Shown: positions 41,488-50,273 of the stretch, in pieces
How the letters are laid out: each line of letters begins with the position of its first letter
Position numbering within the stretch: the stretch's first letter is position 1
From: Cupriavidus oxalaticus
Lineage (GTDB): Bacteria; Pseudomonadota; Gammaproteobacteria; Burkholderiales; Burkholderiaceae
Length of the DNA stretch: 64,000 nucleotides
Direction of reading: 5' to 3'
Assembly (NCBI RefSeq): GCF_016894385.1
Contig: NZ_CP069811.1
Location: forward strand, 1,030,501 to 1,094,500
Translations under genes and position numbers: made by a program
Notes under the pieces: model-generated
Seen by the model: only the letters and a program-made list of their open reading frames with translations
What the model was told of the DNA's origin: nothing
The model's database searches: none

Positions 41488-42879
41488 ATGACTACCATCC
41501 AGACCGACGTCGCCGTGATCGGCGCAGGCACCGCCGGCCTTGCCGCCTACCGCGCGGCGGTGGCAGCCGGCAAGCGCGCCGTGATCATCGAAGGCGGCCC
41601 GTACGGCACCACCTGCGCCCGTGTCGGCTGCATGCCTTCGAAGCTGCTGATCGCCGCCGCCGAGGCCGCGCACGAGCTGCGCCACACCGCGCCGTTCGGC
41701 GTACACGTGGATGGCCAGGTCCGCATCGACGGCCGCGAGGTCATGGCCCGCGTGCGCGGCGAACGCGACCGCTTTGTCGGTTTTGTCGTGCGCGGCGTCG
41801 AGAATATCCCGGAATCCGACCGGCTCCGCGGCCATGCCCGCTTTATCGACAACACCACGCTGGAGGTGGACGGCCACACGACCGTGCGCGCCAGCCGCGT
41901 GGTCATCGCCACCGGCTCCAGGCCCGCGCTGCCGGCACCGTTCAAGGCCTTTGGCGACCGCCTGATCGTCAATGACGATGTGTTCGCATGGGAAGACCTG
42001 CCAAACAGCGTGGTGGTGTTCGGGCCGGGCGTGATCGGGCTGGAGCTTGGGCAGGCGCTGTCGCGCCTTGGCGTGCGGGTGCGCGTGTTCGGCGTCAGCG
42101 GTTCGCTCGGGCCGCTGACCGATCCGGCGATCCGCGCCTATGCCGCCAAGGCCTTCAACGATGAGTTCTACCTCGAGCCGCAAGCCAGCGTGACTGAAAT
42201 GGCCCGCGACGGCGACCAGGTGGTGGTGACCTATGCCGACCGCGAAGGCCGCAGCGTGACCGAGCGCTTCGACTACGCGCTGGCGGCCACCGGCCGCGAG
42301 CCGAACGTGCGCGGCCTCGGCCTGGAAAACACCGGCCTGGCGCTGGACCAGCGCGGTGTGCCGGTGTTCGACCCGGAAACGCTCCAGTGCGGCAATGCGC
42401 CGGTGTTTATCGCCGGCGACGCCAACAACGTCCTGCCGCTGCTGCACGAAGCCGCGGACGAGGGCAAGGCCGCCGGCGAGAACGCCGCCAGCTATCCGCA
42501 GGTGAAGCGGCTGGCGCGCCGCGCGCCGCTGGCGGTGGTGTTCTCCGACCCGCAGATCGCGATGGTCGGCCAGCGCTACGCCGACCTGGCCGAGGGCAGC
42601 TTCGTCACCGGCGAAGTCAGCTTCGAAGACCAGGGCCGCAGCCGCGTGATGCTGAAGAACCGCGGGCTGATGCATGTCTACGCGGACAAGGCGAGCGGTC
42701 GTTTCCTGGGCGCGGAATGGATCGGCCCGCGTGCGGAAAACATCGCGCACTTGCTGGCGTGGTCATGCCAGCAGGGGCTGACCATCGGGCAGATGCTGGG
42801 CATGCCGTTCTACCACCCGGTGGTGGAAGAGGGGCTGCGCACGGCGCTGCGCGACGCGGCGGCCAGGCTTGCGGCGTAG
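41488..42879 (+). CDS. Dihydrolipoamide-dehydrogenase-like flavoprotein disulfide reductase
   Basis: A 463-residue class I pyridine nucleotide disulfide oxidoreductase. FAD motif VIGAGTAGLAAYRAA, redox pair C43/C48 in YGTTCARVGCMPSK, NAD motif GPGVIGLELGQALSRLG, second FAD motif PVFIAGDAN and the C-terminal HPVVEEGLR with the His-Glu pair are all present. The redox loop differs from the usual GGTCLNVGCIPSK, so it is a side branch of the family and may not serve the pyruvate dehydrogenase complex. The ATG at 41488 has AAGGAG upstream. The neighbouring peroxiredoxin suggests a role in redox defence. Confidence 0.87.
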   Translation: MTTIQTDVAVIGAGTAGLAAYRAAVAAGKRAVIIEGGPYGTTCARVGCMPSKLLIAAAEAAHELRHTAPFGVHVDGQVRIDGREVMARVRGERDRFVGFVVRGVENIPESDRLRGHARFIDNTTLEVDGHTTVRASRVVIATGSRPALPAPFKAFGDRLIVNDDVFAWEDLPNSVVVFGPGVIGLELGQALSRLGVRVRVFGVSGSLGPLTDPAIRAYAAKAFNDEFYLEPQASVTEMARDGDQVVVTYADREGRSVTERFDYALAATGREPNVRGLGLENTGLALDQRGVPVFDPETLQCGNAPVFIAGDANNVLPLLHEAADEGKAAGENAASYPQVKRLARRAPLAVVFSDPQIAMVGQRYADLAEGSFVTGEVSFEDQGRSRVMLKNRGLMHVYADKASGRFLGAEWIGPRAENIAHLLAWSCQQGLTIGQMLGMPFYHPVVEEGLRTALRDAAARLAA

Positions 42880-42948
42880 GGCCCCCCCGACCCGGCGGTG
42901 ATCGGGGCGGGCGGCGGCTGGGACGATTGCAGGGCACCTGGGGGCAGC

Positions 42949-43299
42949 CTAACGCCGGGGCATCATGCGATGCGCCGCCGCATAGTCGCGCAGGGCATCG
43001 TTCATCAGCGTTTGCCAGCCGCTGCCCGTTGCCTTGTAGGCCTCAAGCACATCGGGATCGATTCTGAGCGTCTGGTTGACTTTGCGCTCGGCCGCTGGCT
43101 TGGCCGGACGGCCCCGGCGCCTTACCAGTGCCTCGGCCTTTTCCTTCCCTATCGCCCGCTCGAGCACCTCGATGGCCGGGCGCATCTGCCTGATCTCTTC
43201 GGTGGGCAGCGAAACCGCATCCGGATCGGCATCCATGCCGCGGGCAATCGCGGCGTCTTCCGCGGGGGTCGGGATAGTCAGCTTAGGTTTCCTGTTCAT
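42949..43299 (-). CDS. brnA: BrnA-like antitoxin
   Basis: A 116-residue antitoxin of the BrnA/CopG type. The C-terminal DNA-binding part is RKVNQTLRIDPDVLEAYKATGSGWQTLMNDALRDY, with a ribbon-helix-helix fold expected. The N-terminal half, which should wrap the toxin, is longer than usual and acidic. It overlaps the toxin gene by 17 bases, toxin first, as in known BrnTA operons. BrnA proteins repress their own operon. Confidence 0.87.
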   Translation of the reverse strand: MNRKPKLTIPTPAEDAAIARGMDADPDAVSLPTEEIRQMRPAIEVLERAIGKEKAEALVRRRGRPAKPAAERKVNQTLRIDPDVLEAYKATGSGWQTLMNDALRDYAAAHRMMPRR

Positions 43300-43552
43300 A
43301 GTCTCGCACCTCGCGGGAATTGGCTTTTCGGAGGCTGATCGCACGCAGTGTGTCGCCGCGCATGGTGAAGACCAGGCAATGCAGGCGAGGTCCAATTGGC
43401 CCATATGCGATGTAGCGCGTCTCGCCGTATCGCTTGCGGGTATCGGTCTTGAGCAGCGCGCGTTCAAAGTCGAACAGCCCGGCAGCGGCCCGTGACAACC
43501 CATGCTGGCGTCGGTTGATGGCGTCCTTCGCCAGATCGAACTCGATGTCCAT
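43283..43552 (-). CDS. brnT: BrnT-like toxin
   Basis: An 89-residue ribonuclease toxin of the BrnT family. Conserved stretches are FDLAKDAINRRQHGLS near the start, ETRYIAYGPIGPRLHCLVFTMRGDTLRAISLRKANSREVRDY in the second half, with the ISLRKA[NS]xRE motif typical of the family. BrnT cleaves RNA and stops growth when released from BrnA. The promoter must lie at 43553 and beyond, back to back with the promoter of the TonB-dependent receptor. Confidence 0.9.
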   Translation of the reverse strand: MDIEFDLAKDAINRRQHGLSRAAAGLFDFERALLKTDTRKRYGETRYIAYGPIGPRLHCLVFTMRGDTLRAISLRKANSREVRDYEQET

Positions 43553-43716
43553 TTACCGTAGCAGCAAAAAATAGCTCAGGCAAATTTAATGCTGCAGCGT
43601 AAATACCGACGCAGGATATCGTAAAAAGCGGAAAATAAGTCACTTTCGGAACGTGGCGACCAAGTCTTGCGGAAAATGTATCGCCCCTGACACATTCAGG
43701 TTACAATTAAAATGTA

Positions 43717-43741
43717 ATTACGAATTGTTCGCATTCGTAAT
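43717..43741. promoter_or_regulatory. Perfect inverted repeat before the siderophore receptor
   Basis: ATTACGAAT-N7-ATTCGTAAT has 9-base perfect arms and lies about 70 bases before the receptor start. A second short symmetry, TTACA-N7-TGTAA, sits just upstream at 43701-43717. Iron regulators such as Fur bind AT-rich symmetric sites here, though neither repeat fits the standard Fur box well. Confidence 0.5.
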
Positions 43742-43809
43742 CAGAAATTTCCACTGGCAAGCCGTCGCCGTTTCCGGTGCGCGGCACGCTACATTTCCGT
43801 TCCTGAGTG

Positions 43810-46014
43810 ATGTCCTTTCATCCGATCTCCCGGGCCAGGCCGCGCCTTGCCCGTTCCCGGCTGACGCCTCCCCGCGGCCTTTCGCTGACCACCCTGGCCC
43901 TGAGCCTGCATGCCGGCGGCGTGTTTGCCCAGTCGGCAGGCACGCCCGAGGCTGCCTCTGGCGCGGCCGCCGAATTGCCGGCCGTGACCGTGCGTGCCTC
44001 TGGCGTCGACGAGACCGCAACCGGCCCGGTACACGGTTTCGTTGCCAGACGCAGCGCCACCGCGACCAAGACCGATACGCCGGTGATGGAGACCCCGCAG
44101 TCGATCACGGTGATCACGCGCGACCGGATGGAAGCGCAGGGTGCGCAGTCGGTGCAACAGGCGATCGGCTACACCGCCGGCGTCTATGCCGGCCCTTACG
44201 GCAATGACGCGCGCGGCGACTGGGGCAAGTTCCGCGGCACGGACTTCACGCAGTACCGCGACGGCCTGCTCAACCAGGTCGGCTTCTACAACAACGTGCG
44301 CGCGGACGTTTACGGGCTGGAGCGCATCGACGTGCTGCGCGGCCCGTCGTCGATGCTGTTCGGGCAGGGCGCGGTGGGCGGCATCCTCAACCTGGTCAGC
44401 AAGCGCCCGCAGGCCGAGGCCGCGCGCGAGGTCGGCGTGCAGTTCGGCAACTACAACCGCAAGCAGGTGCAGGCCGACCTGACCGGCCCGCTCGATGCCG
44501 AGGGCAAGTGGATGTACCGGCTGGTGGCGCTGGCGCGCGACAGCGACACGCAGGTGGACTACGTGCCCGACAACCGCTACCTGATCGCGCCGTCGCTCAC
44601 GTACCGTCCCAATGCCGATACCTCGTTCACGCTGCTGACCAATTTCCAGCGCGACGAAACCGGGACCTCGGTCGGCTTCTTCCCGTGGCGCGGCACGCTC
44701 TATCCGAACCCGGGCGGGCAGATTCCCGATCACCTGTTCATCAGCGAGCCGGGCTACGACCGCTACAACGCGGAGCAGACCTCGGTGGGCTACGAGTTCC
44801 AGCACAAGGTCAACGATGCGCTGACGGTCCGCCAGAACCTGCGCTACTCGCACAGCACCGTGGATTACCGCAGCATCTACGCCGCCGGCTTTACCGGCGC
44901 GACGCACGGCTGGGTGCCCGGCAGCAGCACGCTGATGCGCCGCACGGTCTACCTGAGCCAGCCGACGCTGAATGCTTTCGTGGTCGACACGCAGGCGCAA
45001 GGCAACTTCCGCACGGGTGCGGTCGACCATACGCTGCTGGCCGGCGTCGACTACCAGCATGCCGAGATCACCGGCCGCTCGGGCGTCGGCGGCACCGCTG
45101 CGCCGCTCGATGTTTTCAACCCGGTCTACGGCAATTTCACGCTGCCTGGCACGCGCGACCTGAACCCCAGCAAGCAGATCCAGACCGGCGTCTACCTGCA
45201 GGACCAGCTGTCATGGAACAAGTGGCTGCTGATGCTGGGCCTGCGCTATGACTGGTCGCGCGCGGCACAGGACAACACACCTGCGGCCAGCCGCGAAGAC
45301 AACGAACTGACCAAGCGTGCCGGCCTGATGTACCGCTCGGACATCGGCCTGAACCCGTACGTCAGCTACACCGAGTCGTTCCAGGGCCTGCCCGGCTTCA
45401 ACCGCTCCAACCAGGCCTTCAAGCCGCTGCGCGGTTCGCAGTGGGAAGCGGGGATCAAGTACCAGCCGCCGGGCAAGAACGCTTCGCTGACCGTGGCGGC
45501 GTTCGACATGCGCGAGAAGAACCGGAAGACCGCTGGCGTGGTCAACGGCATTCCTGACCAGGTGCAGGTGGGCGAGGCCCGCACGCGCGGCATCGAGGTC
45601 GAGGCACTGGCTTCGCTGACCAGCCGCCTGGACCTGATCGCGACCTATACCTACCTGGATGCGCGCGTGATCGAGGGCAGCGCGGCCGAGGTCGGCAAGC
45701 GCCTGGCCAGCACGCCGTCGAACATGGCGTCGCTATGGGCCAACTACCGCTTCAAGCTGTTCGGGCTGCCGGGCTTCGTGGCCGGCGGCGGCGTGCGCTA
45801 TGTCGGCCCGAGCTACGACGGCACCGACCAGAACCGCGTCGGCGGGGTCACGCTGTACGACGCCATGATCGCCTATGACCACGGCCCGCTGCGCGTCGCG
45901 CTGAACGCCAACAACCTGTTCGACAAGCAGTTCCTGACCACCTGCCTGGCACGCGGCGACTGCTACTTCGGCGCGCGCCGCACGGTGGTCGGCAGCGTGA
46001 CGTACCGCTTCTGA
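43810..46014 (+). CDS. TonB-dependent siderophore receptor
   Basis: A 734-residue outer-membrane receptor of the ferrichrome/FhuA-like group. A signal peptide ends near VFAQS; the plug domain contains DTPVMETPQSITVITRDRM and VLRGPSSMLFGQGAVGGILNLVSKRP; the beta barrel ends in the aromatic residue F (GSVTYRF). It would import a ferric siderophore with TonB energy. No siderophore biosynthesis genes are nearby. An ATG at 43810 is used; a GTG directly before it is also possible. Confidence 0.92.
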   Translation: MSFHPISRARPRLARSRLTPPRGLSLTTLALSLHAGGVFAQSAGTPEAASGAAAELPAVTVRASGVDETATGPVHGFVARRSATATKTDTPVMETPQSITVITRDRMEAQGAQSVQQAIGYTAGVYAGPYGNDARGDWGKFRGTDFTQYRDGLLNQVGFYNNVRADVYGLERIDVLRGPSSMLFGQGAVGGILNLVSKRPQAEAAREVGVQFGNYNRKQVQADLTGPLDAEGKWMYRLVALARDSDTQVDYVPDNRYLIAPSLTYRPNADTSFTLLTNFQRDETGTSVGFFPWRGTLYPNPGGQIPDHLFISEPGYDRYNAEQTSVGYEFQHKVNDALTVRQNLRYSHSTVDYRSIYAAGFTGATHGWVPGSSTLMRRTVYLSQPTLNAFVVDTQAQGNFRTGAVDHTLLAGVDYQHAEITGRSGVGGTAAPLDVFNPVYGNFTLPGTRDLNPSKQIQTGVYLQDQLSWNKWLLMLGLRYDWSRAAQDNTPAASREDNELTKRAGLMYRSDIGLNPYVSYTESFQGLPGFNRSNQAFKPLRGSQWEAGIKYQPPGKNASLTVAAFDMREKNRKTAGVVNGIPDQVQVGEARTRGIEVEALASLTSRLDLIATYTYLDARVIEGSAAEVGKRLASTPSNMASLWANYRFKLFGLPGFVAGGGVRYVGPSYDGTDQNRVGGVTLYDAMIAYDHGPLRVALNANNLFDKQFLTTCLARGDCYFGARRTVVGSVTYRF

Positions 46015-46024
46015 CGCGGCGGAG

Positions 46025-46546
46025 CTAGGCTGCCAGCGCGGTATCGATGGCGCGCTGCAGCCGCTCCATGCCGAAGGTCACGTCCTGCACCGTGCCGTTG
46101 ACGAAGAACGACGGCGTGCCCCGCACCCGGCAACGCGTGCCGCCGTGCTGGTCGGCGCGGATGTGCGGCAGGTGCCGGTGCGTGGACATGTCGTTGTCGT
46201 AGCGATCGAGATCCAGGCCGGCCATGGCGGCGTAATGGCGCAGGGCATCGGGCTTCAGGCCCTGCGGGTGCTCGTAGAGCATGCGGTACATCTGCCAGAA
46301 ACGATCCTGCGCCGCCGCGGCCTCGGCGCACTCGGCCGCCGGCTCGGCGGACGGGTGCCAGCTGGCCATCGGGTAGTGCCGGTAGACAAAGCGCACCTGC
46401 GGGCCATAGTGCTCCAGCAGGATCTTCATGGCGCCGTAGGCGATGCGGCAGTAGGAGCATTCGAAGTCGCCATATTCGACGACGGTGACCCGGGCAGTAT
46501 CGGGGCCGACGGCATGGTCGGCGGCGGTGACGGCGACTTCCAGCAT
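46025..46546 (-). CDS. DsbA-family thioredoxin-fold protein
   Basis: A 173-residue thioredoxin-fold protein of the DsbA_4/thioredoxin_4 type. The redox site is C30-x-x-C33 in YGDFECSYCRIAYG, and the cis-Pro loop is RGTPSFFVNGTV. There is no signal peptide, so it is probably cytoplasmic, like the thioredoxin-fold domain that is fused to NhaA in some bacteria. Its neighbour on the same strand is a cation/proton antiporter, which fits such a link. Frames extend far upstream but are antisense of the next gene. Confidence 0.87.
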   Translation of the reverse strand: MLEVAVTAADHAVGPDTARVTVVEYGDFECSYCRIAYGAMKILLEHYGPQVRFVYRHYPMASWHPSAEPAAECAEAAAAQDRFWQMYRMLYEHPQGLKPDALRHYAAMAGLDLDRYDNDMSTHRHLPHIRADQHGGTRCRVRGTPSFFVNGTVQDVTFGMERLQRAIDTALAA

Positions 46547-46680
46547 TGGCGTTCTCCGGTGCGTGCGCGGCAAGGCATGCGCGGATTCCCGGTGGGGAGG
46601 TTCCAGTGTAGACCCCGCAGGCGCCAGGCCAAGGCCCCGGCAGCCACGCCGGACACCTGCGCTTCCGGACGGCGGACCGG

Positions 46681-47766
46681 CTATGGCACGATCGACAGGA
46701 ACAGGTAGGCCGCCAGGATCACCAGGTGCACCACGCCTTGCAGGATCGTGGTGCGGCCCCTGCCCAGCGTCAGCGACGACACGACCAGCGTCAGCAACAG
46801 CAGCACCATGTCCTTCGGCCCCAGCCCCAGCTCCAGCGGCTGGCCGATCCAGATGAACACTGCCGCCACGGTCGGGATGGTCAGCCCGATGCTGGCCAGC
46901 GCCGAACCGAGTGCCAGGTTCAGGCTGGTCTGGATGCGGTCGGCGCGCGCCGCGCGCAGTGCCGCCAGCCCCTCGGGCAACAGCACCATGGCGGCAATCA
47001 CGATCCCCACCACCGCGGCCGGCGCGCCGGCCTTCAGCACTGCCGCCTCGACCGACGGCGACAGCAGCTTGGCCAGCCCTACCACCAGCACCAGGCAGGC
47101 CACCAGCAGCACGGCGCTGACCAGCGCCACGCGCACGGGCGGCGGCGGTGCGTGCACGTTCTCGTCCGAACTGCCTTCGGCCAGGAAGTAATCGCGGTGG
47201 CGGATGGTCTGCACGAAGACGAACGAGCCATACAGCACCAGCGACATCACGCCCGAGAACGCCAGCTGCGCCGGCGTCAGCACCGGCCCCGGCGACGAAC
47301 TGGTGTAGTTGGGCAGCACCATCGTCAGCACCAGCAGCGCCGCCAGCACCGCCATGGCCGCATTGGCGCCGGGTGCCTGGAATGCCTGCTCGCGGTGATG
47401 CAGGCCGCCGACGAACAGGCATAGCCCCACGATGCCGTTGCAGATCAGCATGACCGCGGCAAACACCGTATCGCGCGCCAGGCCGGCCTTCTCCGGCCCG
47501 GACGACAACATCACGGAGACGATCAGCGCCACTTCGATCACGGTCACGGCAATCGCCAGCACCAGCGTGCCGAACGGTTCGCCCACCTTGTGCGCGACTA
47601 CCTCGGCGTGGTGCACAGCGGCAAATACGGCGCCCGCCAGCGCAACGGCCATCAGCGCGATCAGCCAGCCTTGGCCGGGCATCAGCCAGGCGAGCGCCAG
47701 CGTAGCCGCGGCCGCCACCGGGGCGCCAACGGTCCAGGGCGGCAGCTTGTTGGAAGTGACAGCCAT
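46681..47766 (-). CDS. Calcium/proton antiporter, ChaA-like
   Basis: A 361-residue inner-membrane exchanger of the CaCA family with about 10-11 hydrophobic segments. The two conserved alpha repeats are visible as HHAEVVAHKVGEPFGTLVLAIAVTVIEVALIV and MVLLPEGLAALRAARADRIQTSLNLALGSALASIGLTIP, each with the acidic cation-binding Glu. It exports Ca2+ or Na+ in exchange for protons. The ATG at 47766 is preceded by AAGGACACCAAGGG. Confidence 0.9.
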   Translation of the reverse strand: MAVTSNKLPPWTVGAPVAAAATLALAWLMPGQGWLIALMAVALAGAVFAAVHHAEVVAHKVGEPFGTLVLAIAVTVIEVALIVSVMLSSGPEKAGLARDTVFAAVMLICNGIVGLCLFVGGLHHREQAFQAPGANAAMAVLAALLVLTMVLPNYTSSSPGPVLTPAQLAFSGVMSLVLYGSFVFVQTIRHRDYFLAEGSSDENVHAPPPPVRVALVSAVLLVACLVLVVGLAKLLSPSVEAAVLKAGAPAAVVGIVIAAMVLLPEGLAALRAARADRIQTSLNLALGSALASIGLTIPTVAAVFIWIGQPLELGLGPKDMVLLLLTLVVSSLTLGRGRTTILQGVVHLVILAAYLFLSIVP

Positions 47767-47986
47767 CCCTTGGTGTCCTTTCTTGTCGTTATGCCGTGCC
47801 GGGCGGCACGGGCGTGCCATGCAGGCACGCATGATAGCTTGGAGATATGTTGTCGCCACCTTTATGGGCGCGGCAACAGGCATATGGCAGACGAGAAGGC
47901 TATGAGTTCCCGAGCGTTGATAGAAATTCGTGGAACTTGGCAGGGATTCTGTGGCATTGGCAGGCGCAGTTCGCGCCAGGAGATGG
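47767..47986. other. Region before the antiporter gene
   Basis: This stretch holds the antiporter promoter, which must read towards lower coordinates. An AT-richer patch near 47830-47850 could be the promoter. No gene or clear symmetry was found. Confidence 0.3.
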
Positions 47987-48145
47987 TCAGCCGGGCCCTG
48001 GCGGATCGTCCGTGGCAGGGCAAGGCGGCGGAGCGGGCGGGCGCTCGCGCAGCGCCGGATGGTTACGCAGGATCCAGCGCGCGGCAAACAGTAATGCGAA
48101 CAGGCACGCCAGGAAATACGCGCACAAGGCGAGGAAGGTTTGCAT
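47987..48145 (-). CDS. Possible small membrane protein
   Basis: A 52-residue frame from an ATG at 48145 that encodes one strongly hydrophobic segment (FLALCAYFLACLFALLFAARWI) followed by a basic turn and a Pro-rich tail (PPAPPPCPATDDPPGPG). Such proteins are often missed by gene finders. The ribosome binding site is weak, and similarity cannot be tested here, so this is a guess from composition. Confidence 0.35.
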   Translation of the reverse strand: MQTFLALCAYFLACLFALLFAARWILRNHPALRERPPAPPPCPATDDPPGPG

Positions 48146-48467
48146 GATGGATTGACCCGGGGATGTCGGCTCTGGTGGCCGGTGTGCGCGGCAGTATGCG
48201 CAGCATTCGTAACGCTCGACACCCTCTTGAGGGAGGGGACGTGGCGTCGGCGCCGGGCCGGATGGCGTCAAGCGCACTGCGCCGTGTGTCCTCGCGCATG
48301 GCAAAAACCGTCAGGCGCGCTGGCGGAATCGGTTATTGCCCGCCGCCCCGGCACGGGCGCACACTCTTGCGGCAGCCGCGCCAGGCGGCACCGACGATCA
48401 CCAACGATAGCAGGCACCATGGCCCGGGCGGCGTCCGCGGCTGGCAGCCGGACATACAGGAGACACC
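48146..48467. other. Region before the acyl-CoA synthetase gene
   Basis: The 322 bases contain no credible gene. The segment near 48467 holds a ribosome binding site candidate (CAGGAGACACC) directly before the acyl-CoA synthetase start. The rest is GC-rich and without clear symmetry. Confidence 0.35.
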
Positions 48468-50126
48468 ATGCGCGACTACGCCCAGGCCTACGATGGCTTT
48501 TCCTATGACGAGGCGGTGGCCCGGCAACTGCATGGCAGCCTCGATGCGATCAATGCCTGCGTGGAATGCTGCGACCGCCATGCCGAGGCCGGCCGCATCG
48601 CGCTGTATTGGGAGGGCCGCGACGGCAACGCGCGCAGCTGGACGTTTGCCGAACTGCAGGCGCTGTCGGTGCAGTTTGCCGGCTTCCTGAAGGCGCAGGG
48701 CGTGCAGCCGGGCGACCGCGTGGCGGGGCTGCTGCCGCGCACGGCCGAGCTGCTCGTGACCATCCTGGGTACCTGGCGCGCCGGTGCGGTGTACCAGCCG
48801 CTGTTCACGGCGTTCGGTCCCAAGGCCATCGAGCACCGGCTCAACAGCTCGGGCGCGAAAGTGGTGGTCACGGATACCGTCAACCGGCCCAAGCTCGATG
48901 ACGTGGAGGGCGCGCCGCCGGTCGTCACCGTGGCCGGCACCAGCGAGGTGCCCGGGGACGCAGCCTCCGGCGATTTCAGCTTCTGGGCCGAGCTGGCGCG
49001 CCAGCCGGCCACGTTCGAGCCGGTCATGCGCCGCGGCGACGATCCCTTCCTGATGATGTTCACCTCGGGCACCACCGGCCCGGCCAAGCCGCTGCTGGTG
49101 CCGCTCAAGGCCATTGCCGCGTTTGCCGGCTACATGCGCGACGCCGTCGACCTGCGCGACGAAGACGCGTTCTGGAACCTGGCCGACCCGGGCTGGGCCT
49201 ACGGCCTCTACTACGCGGTGACGGGGCCGCTGTCGCTGGGGCATGCCACCACCTTCTACGATGGCCCGTTCACCGTGGAAAGCACCTGCCGCGTGATCCG
49301 CAAGTACGGCATCACCAACCTGGCGGGCTCGCCTACCGCCTACCGGCTGCTGATCGCCGCCGGGCAGGCCGTGTCGGAACAACTGCGCGGGCAGCTGCGC
49401 GCGGTCAGCAGCGCCGGCGAGCCGCTCAACCCCGAAGTGATCCGCTGGTTCGCCAGCGAGCTGGACGCGCCCATCCACGACCACTATGGCCAGACCGAAC
49501 TGGGCATGGTGCTGTGCAACCATCATGCGCTGTCGCACCCGGTGCGCATGGGCGCCGCGGGCTTTGCCAGCCCGGGCCACCGTGTGGTCGTGGTCGACGA
49601 CGCGCAGCGCGAACTGCCCGCCGGGCAGCCCGGCACGCTGGCGCTGGACCTGGAGCGCTCGCCGATGTGCTGGTTTGGCGGCTACCACGGCACGCCCACC
49701 AGCGCGTTCGCCGGCCACTATTACCTGACCGGCGACTCCGCCGAGCTCAACGACGACGGCAGCATCAGCTTTATCGGCCGCGCCGACGATGTCATCACCA
49801 CCTCGGGCTACCGCGTCGGCCCGTTCGACGTGGAAAGCGCGCTGATCGAGCATCCGGCCGTGGTCGAAGCCGCGGTGATCGGCAAGCCGGACCCGGAGCG
49901 CACCGAGCTGATCAAGGCCTTCGTCGTGCTCGACCGGCAGCACGCGGCCACGCCCGAACTGGCCGAGGCGCTGCGCCAGCATGTGCGCAAGCGCCTGGCC
50001 GCCCACGCCTACCCGCGCGAGATCGAATTTGTCGCCGAGCTGCCCAAGACCCCCAGCGGCAAGGTCCAGCGTTTCATCCTGCGCAACCAGGAGGTCGCGC
50101 GCGCCCGCGAGGCAGCCTCGGCCTGA
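48468..50126 (+). CDS. AMP-forming acyl-CoA synthetase
   Basis: A 552-residue adenylate-forming enzyme that activates a carboxylic acid to the acyl-CoA through an acyl-AMP intermediate. Motifs are MFTSGTTGPAKPLLVP (P-loop), HDHYGQTELGM (A5), YLTGDSAELNDDGSISFIGRADDVITTSGYRVGP (A7/A8 hinge) and the catalytic lysine in TPSGKVQRF. The size and pattern resemble acetyl- to medium-chain synthetases; the substrate is not predictable. The gene has no obvious operon partner. Confidence 0.9.
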   Translation: MRDYAQAYDGFSYDEAVARQLHGSLDAINACVECCDRHAEAGRIALYWEGRDGNARSWTFAELQALSVQFAGFLKAQGVQPGDRVAGLLPRTAELLVTILGTWRAGAVYQPLFTAFGPKAIEHRLNSSGAKVVVTDTVNRPKLDDVEGAPPVVTVAGTSEVPGDAASGDFSFWAELARQPATFEPVMRRGDDPFLMMFTSGTTGPAKPLLVPLKAIAAFAGYMRDAVDLRDEDAFWNLADPGWAYGLYYAVTGPLSLGHATTFYDGPFTVESTCRVIRKYGITNLAGSPTAYRLLIAAGQAVSEQLRGQLRAVSSAGEPLNPEVIRWFASELDAPIHDHYGQTELGMVLCNHHALSHPVRMGAAGFASPGHRVVVVDDAQRELPAGQPGTLALDLERSPMCWFGGYHGTPTSAFAGHYYLTGDSAELNDDGSISFIGRADDVITTSGYRVGPFDVESALIEHPAVVEAAVIGKPDPERTELIKAFVVLDRQHAATPELAEALRQHVRKRLAAHAYPREIEFVAELPKTPSGKVQRFILRNQEVARAREAASA

Positions 50127-50273
50127 GCCCGGACGGCTCTGGCACGCTTCCTATAATGAGGAAGCGGTTGCCAGGTCCCCGGCGGTGATGGAGGCTGCGG
50201 CGCCGCGCCAGGCGCGCCCGCAGGCCGGGCGCACGTCTTTTCTTCTCCAGACCATTCGGGCGAGGCGATCAAA

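Noticed and set aside
43701..43741. A standard Fur box before the siderophore receptor
   Set aside because: The AT-rich region has strong symmetry, but I could not fit the usual GATAAT hexamer pattern well enough to call it a Fur box; it is reported only as a palindrome.
47767..48222. Extended N-terminus for the antiporter gene
   Set aside because: The frame is open to 48222 but the extra part is hydrophilic and Cys/Arg-rich, unlike the family; the ATG at 47766 has a ribosome binding site.
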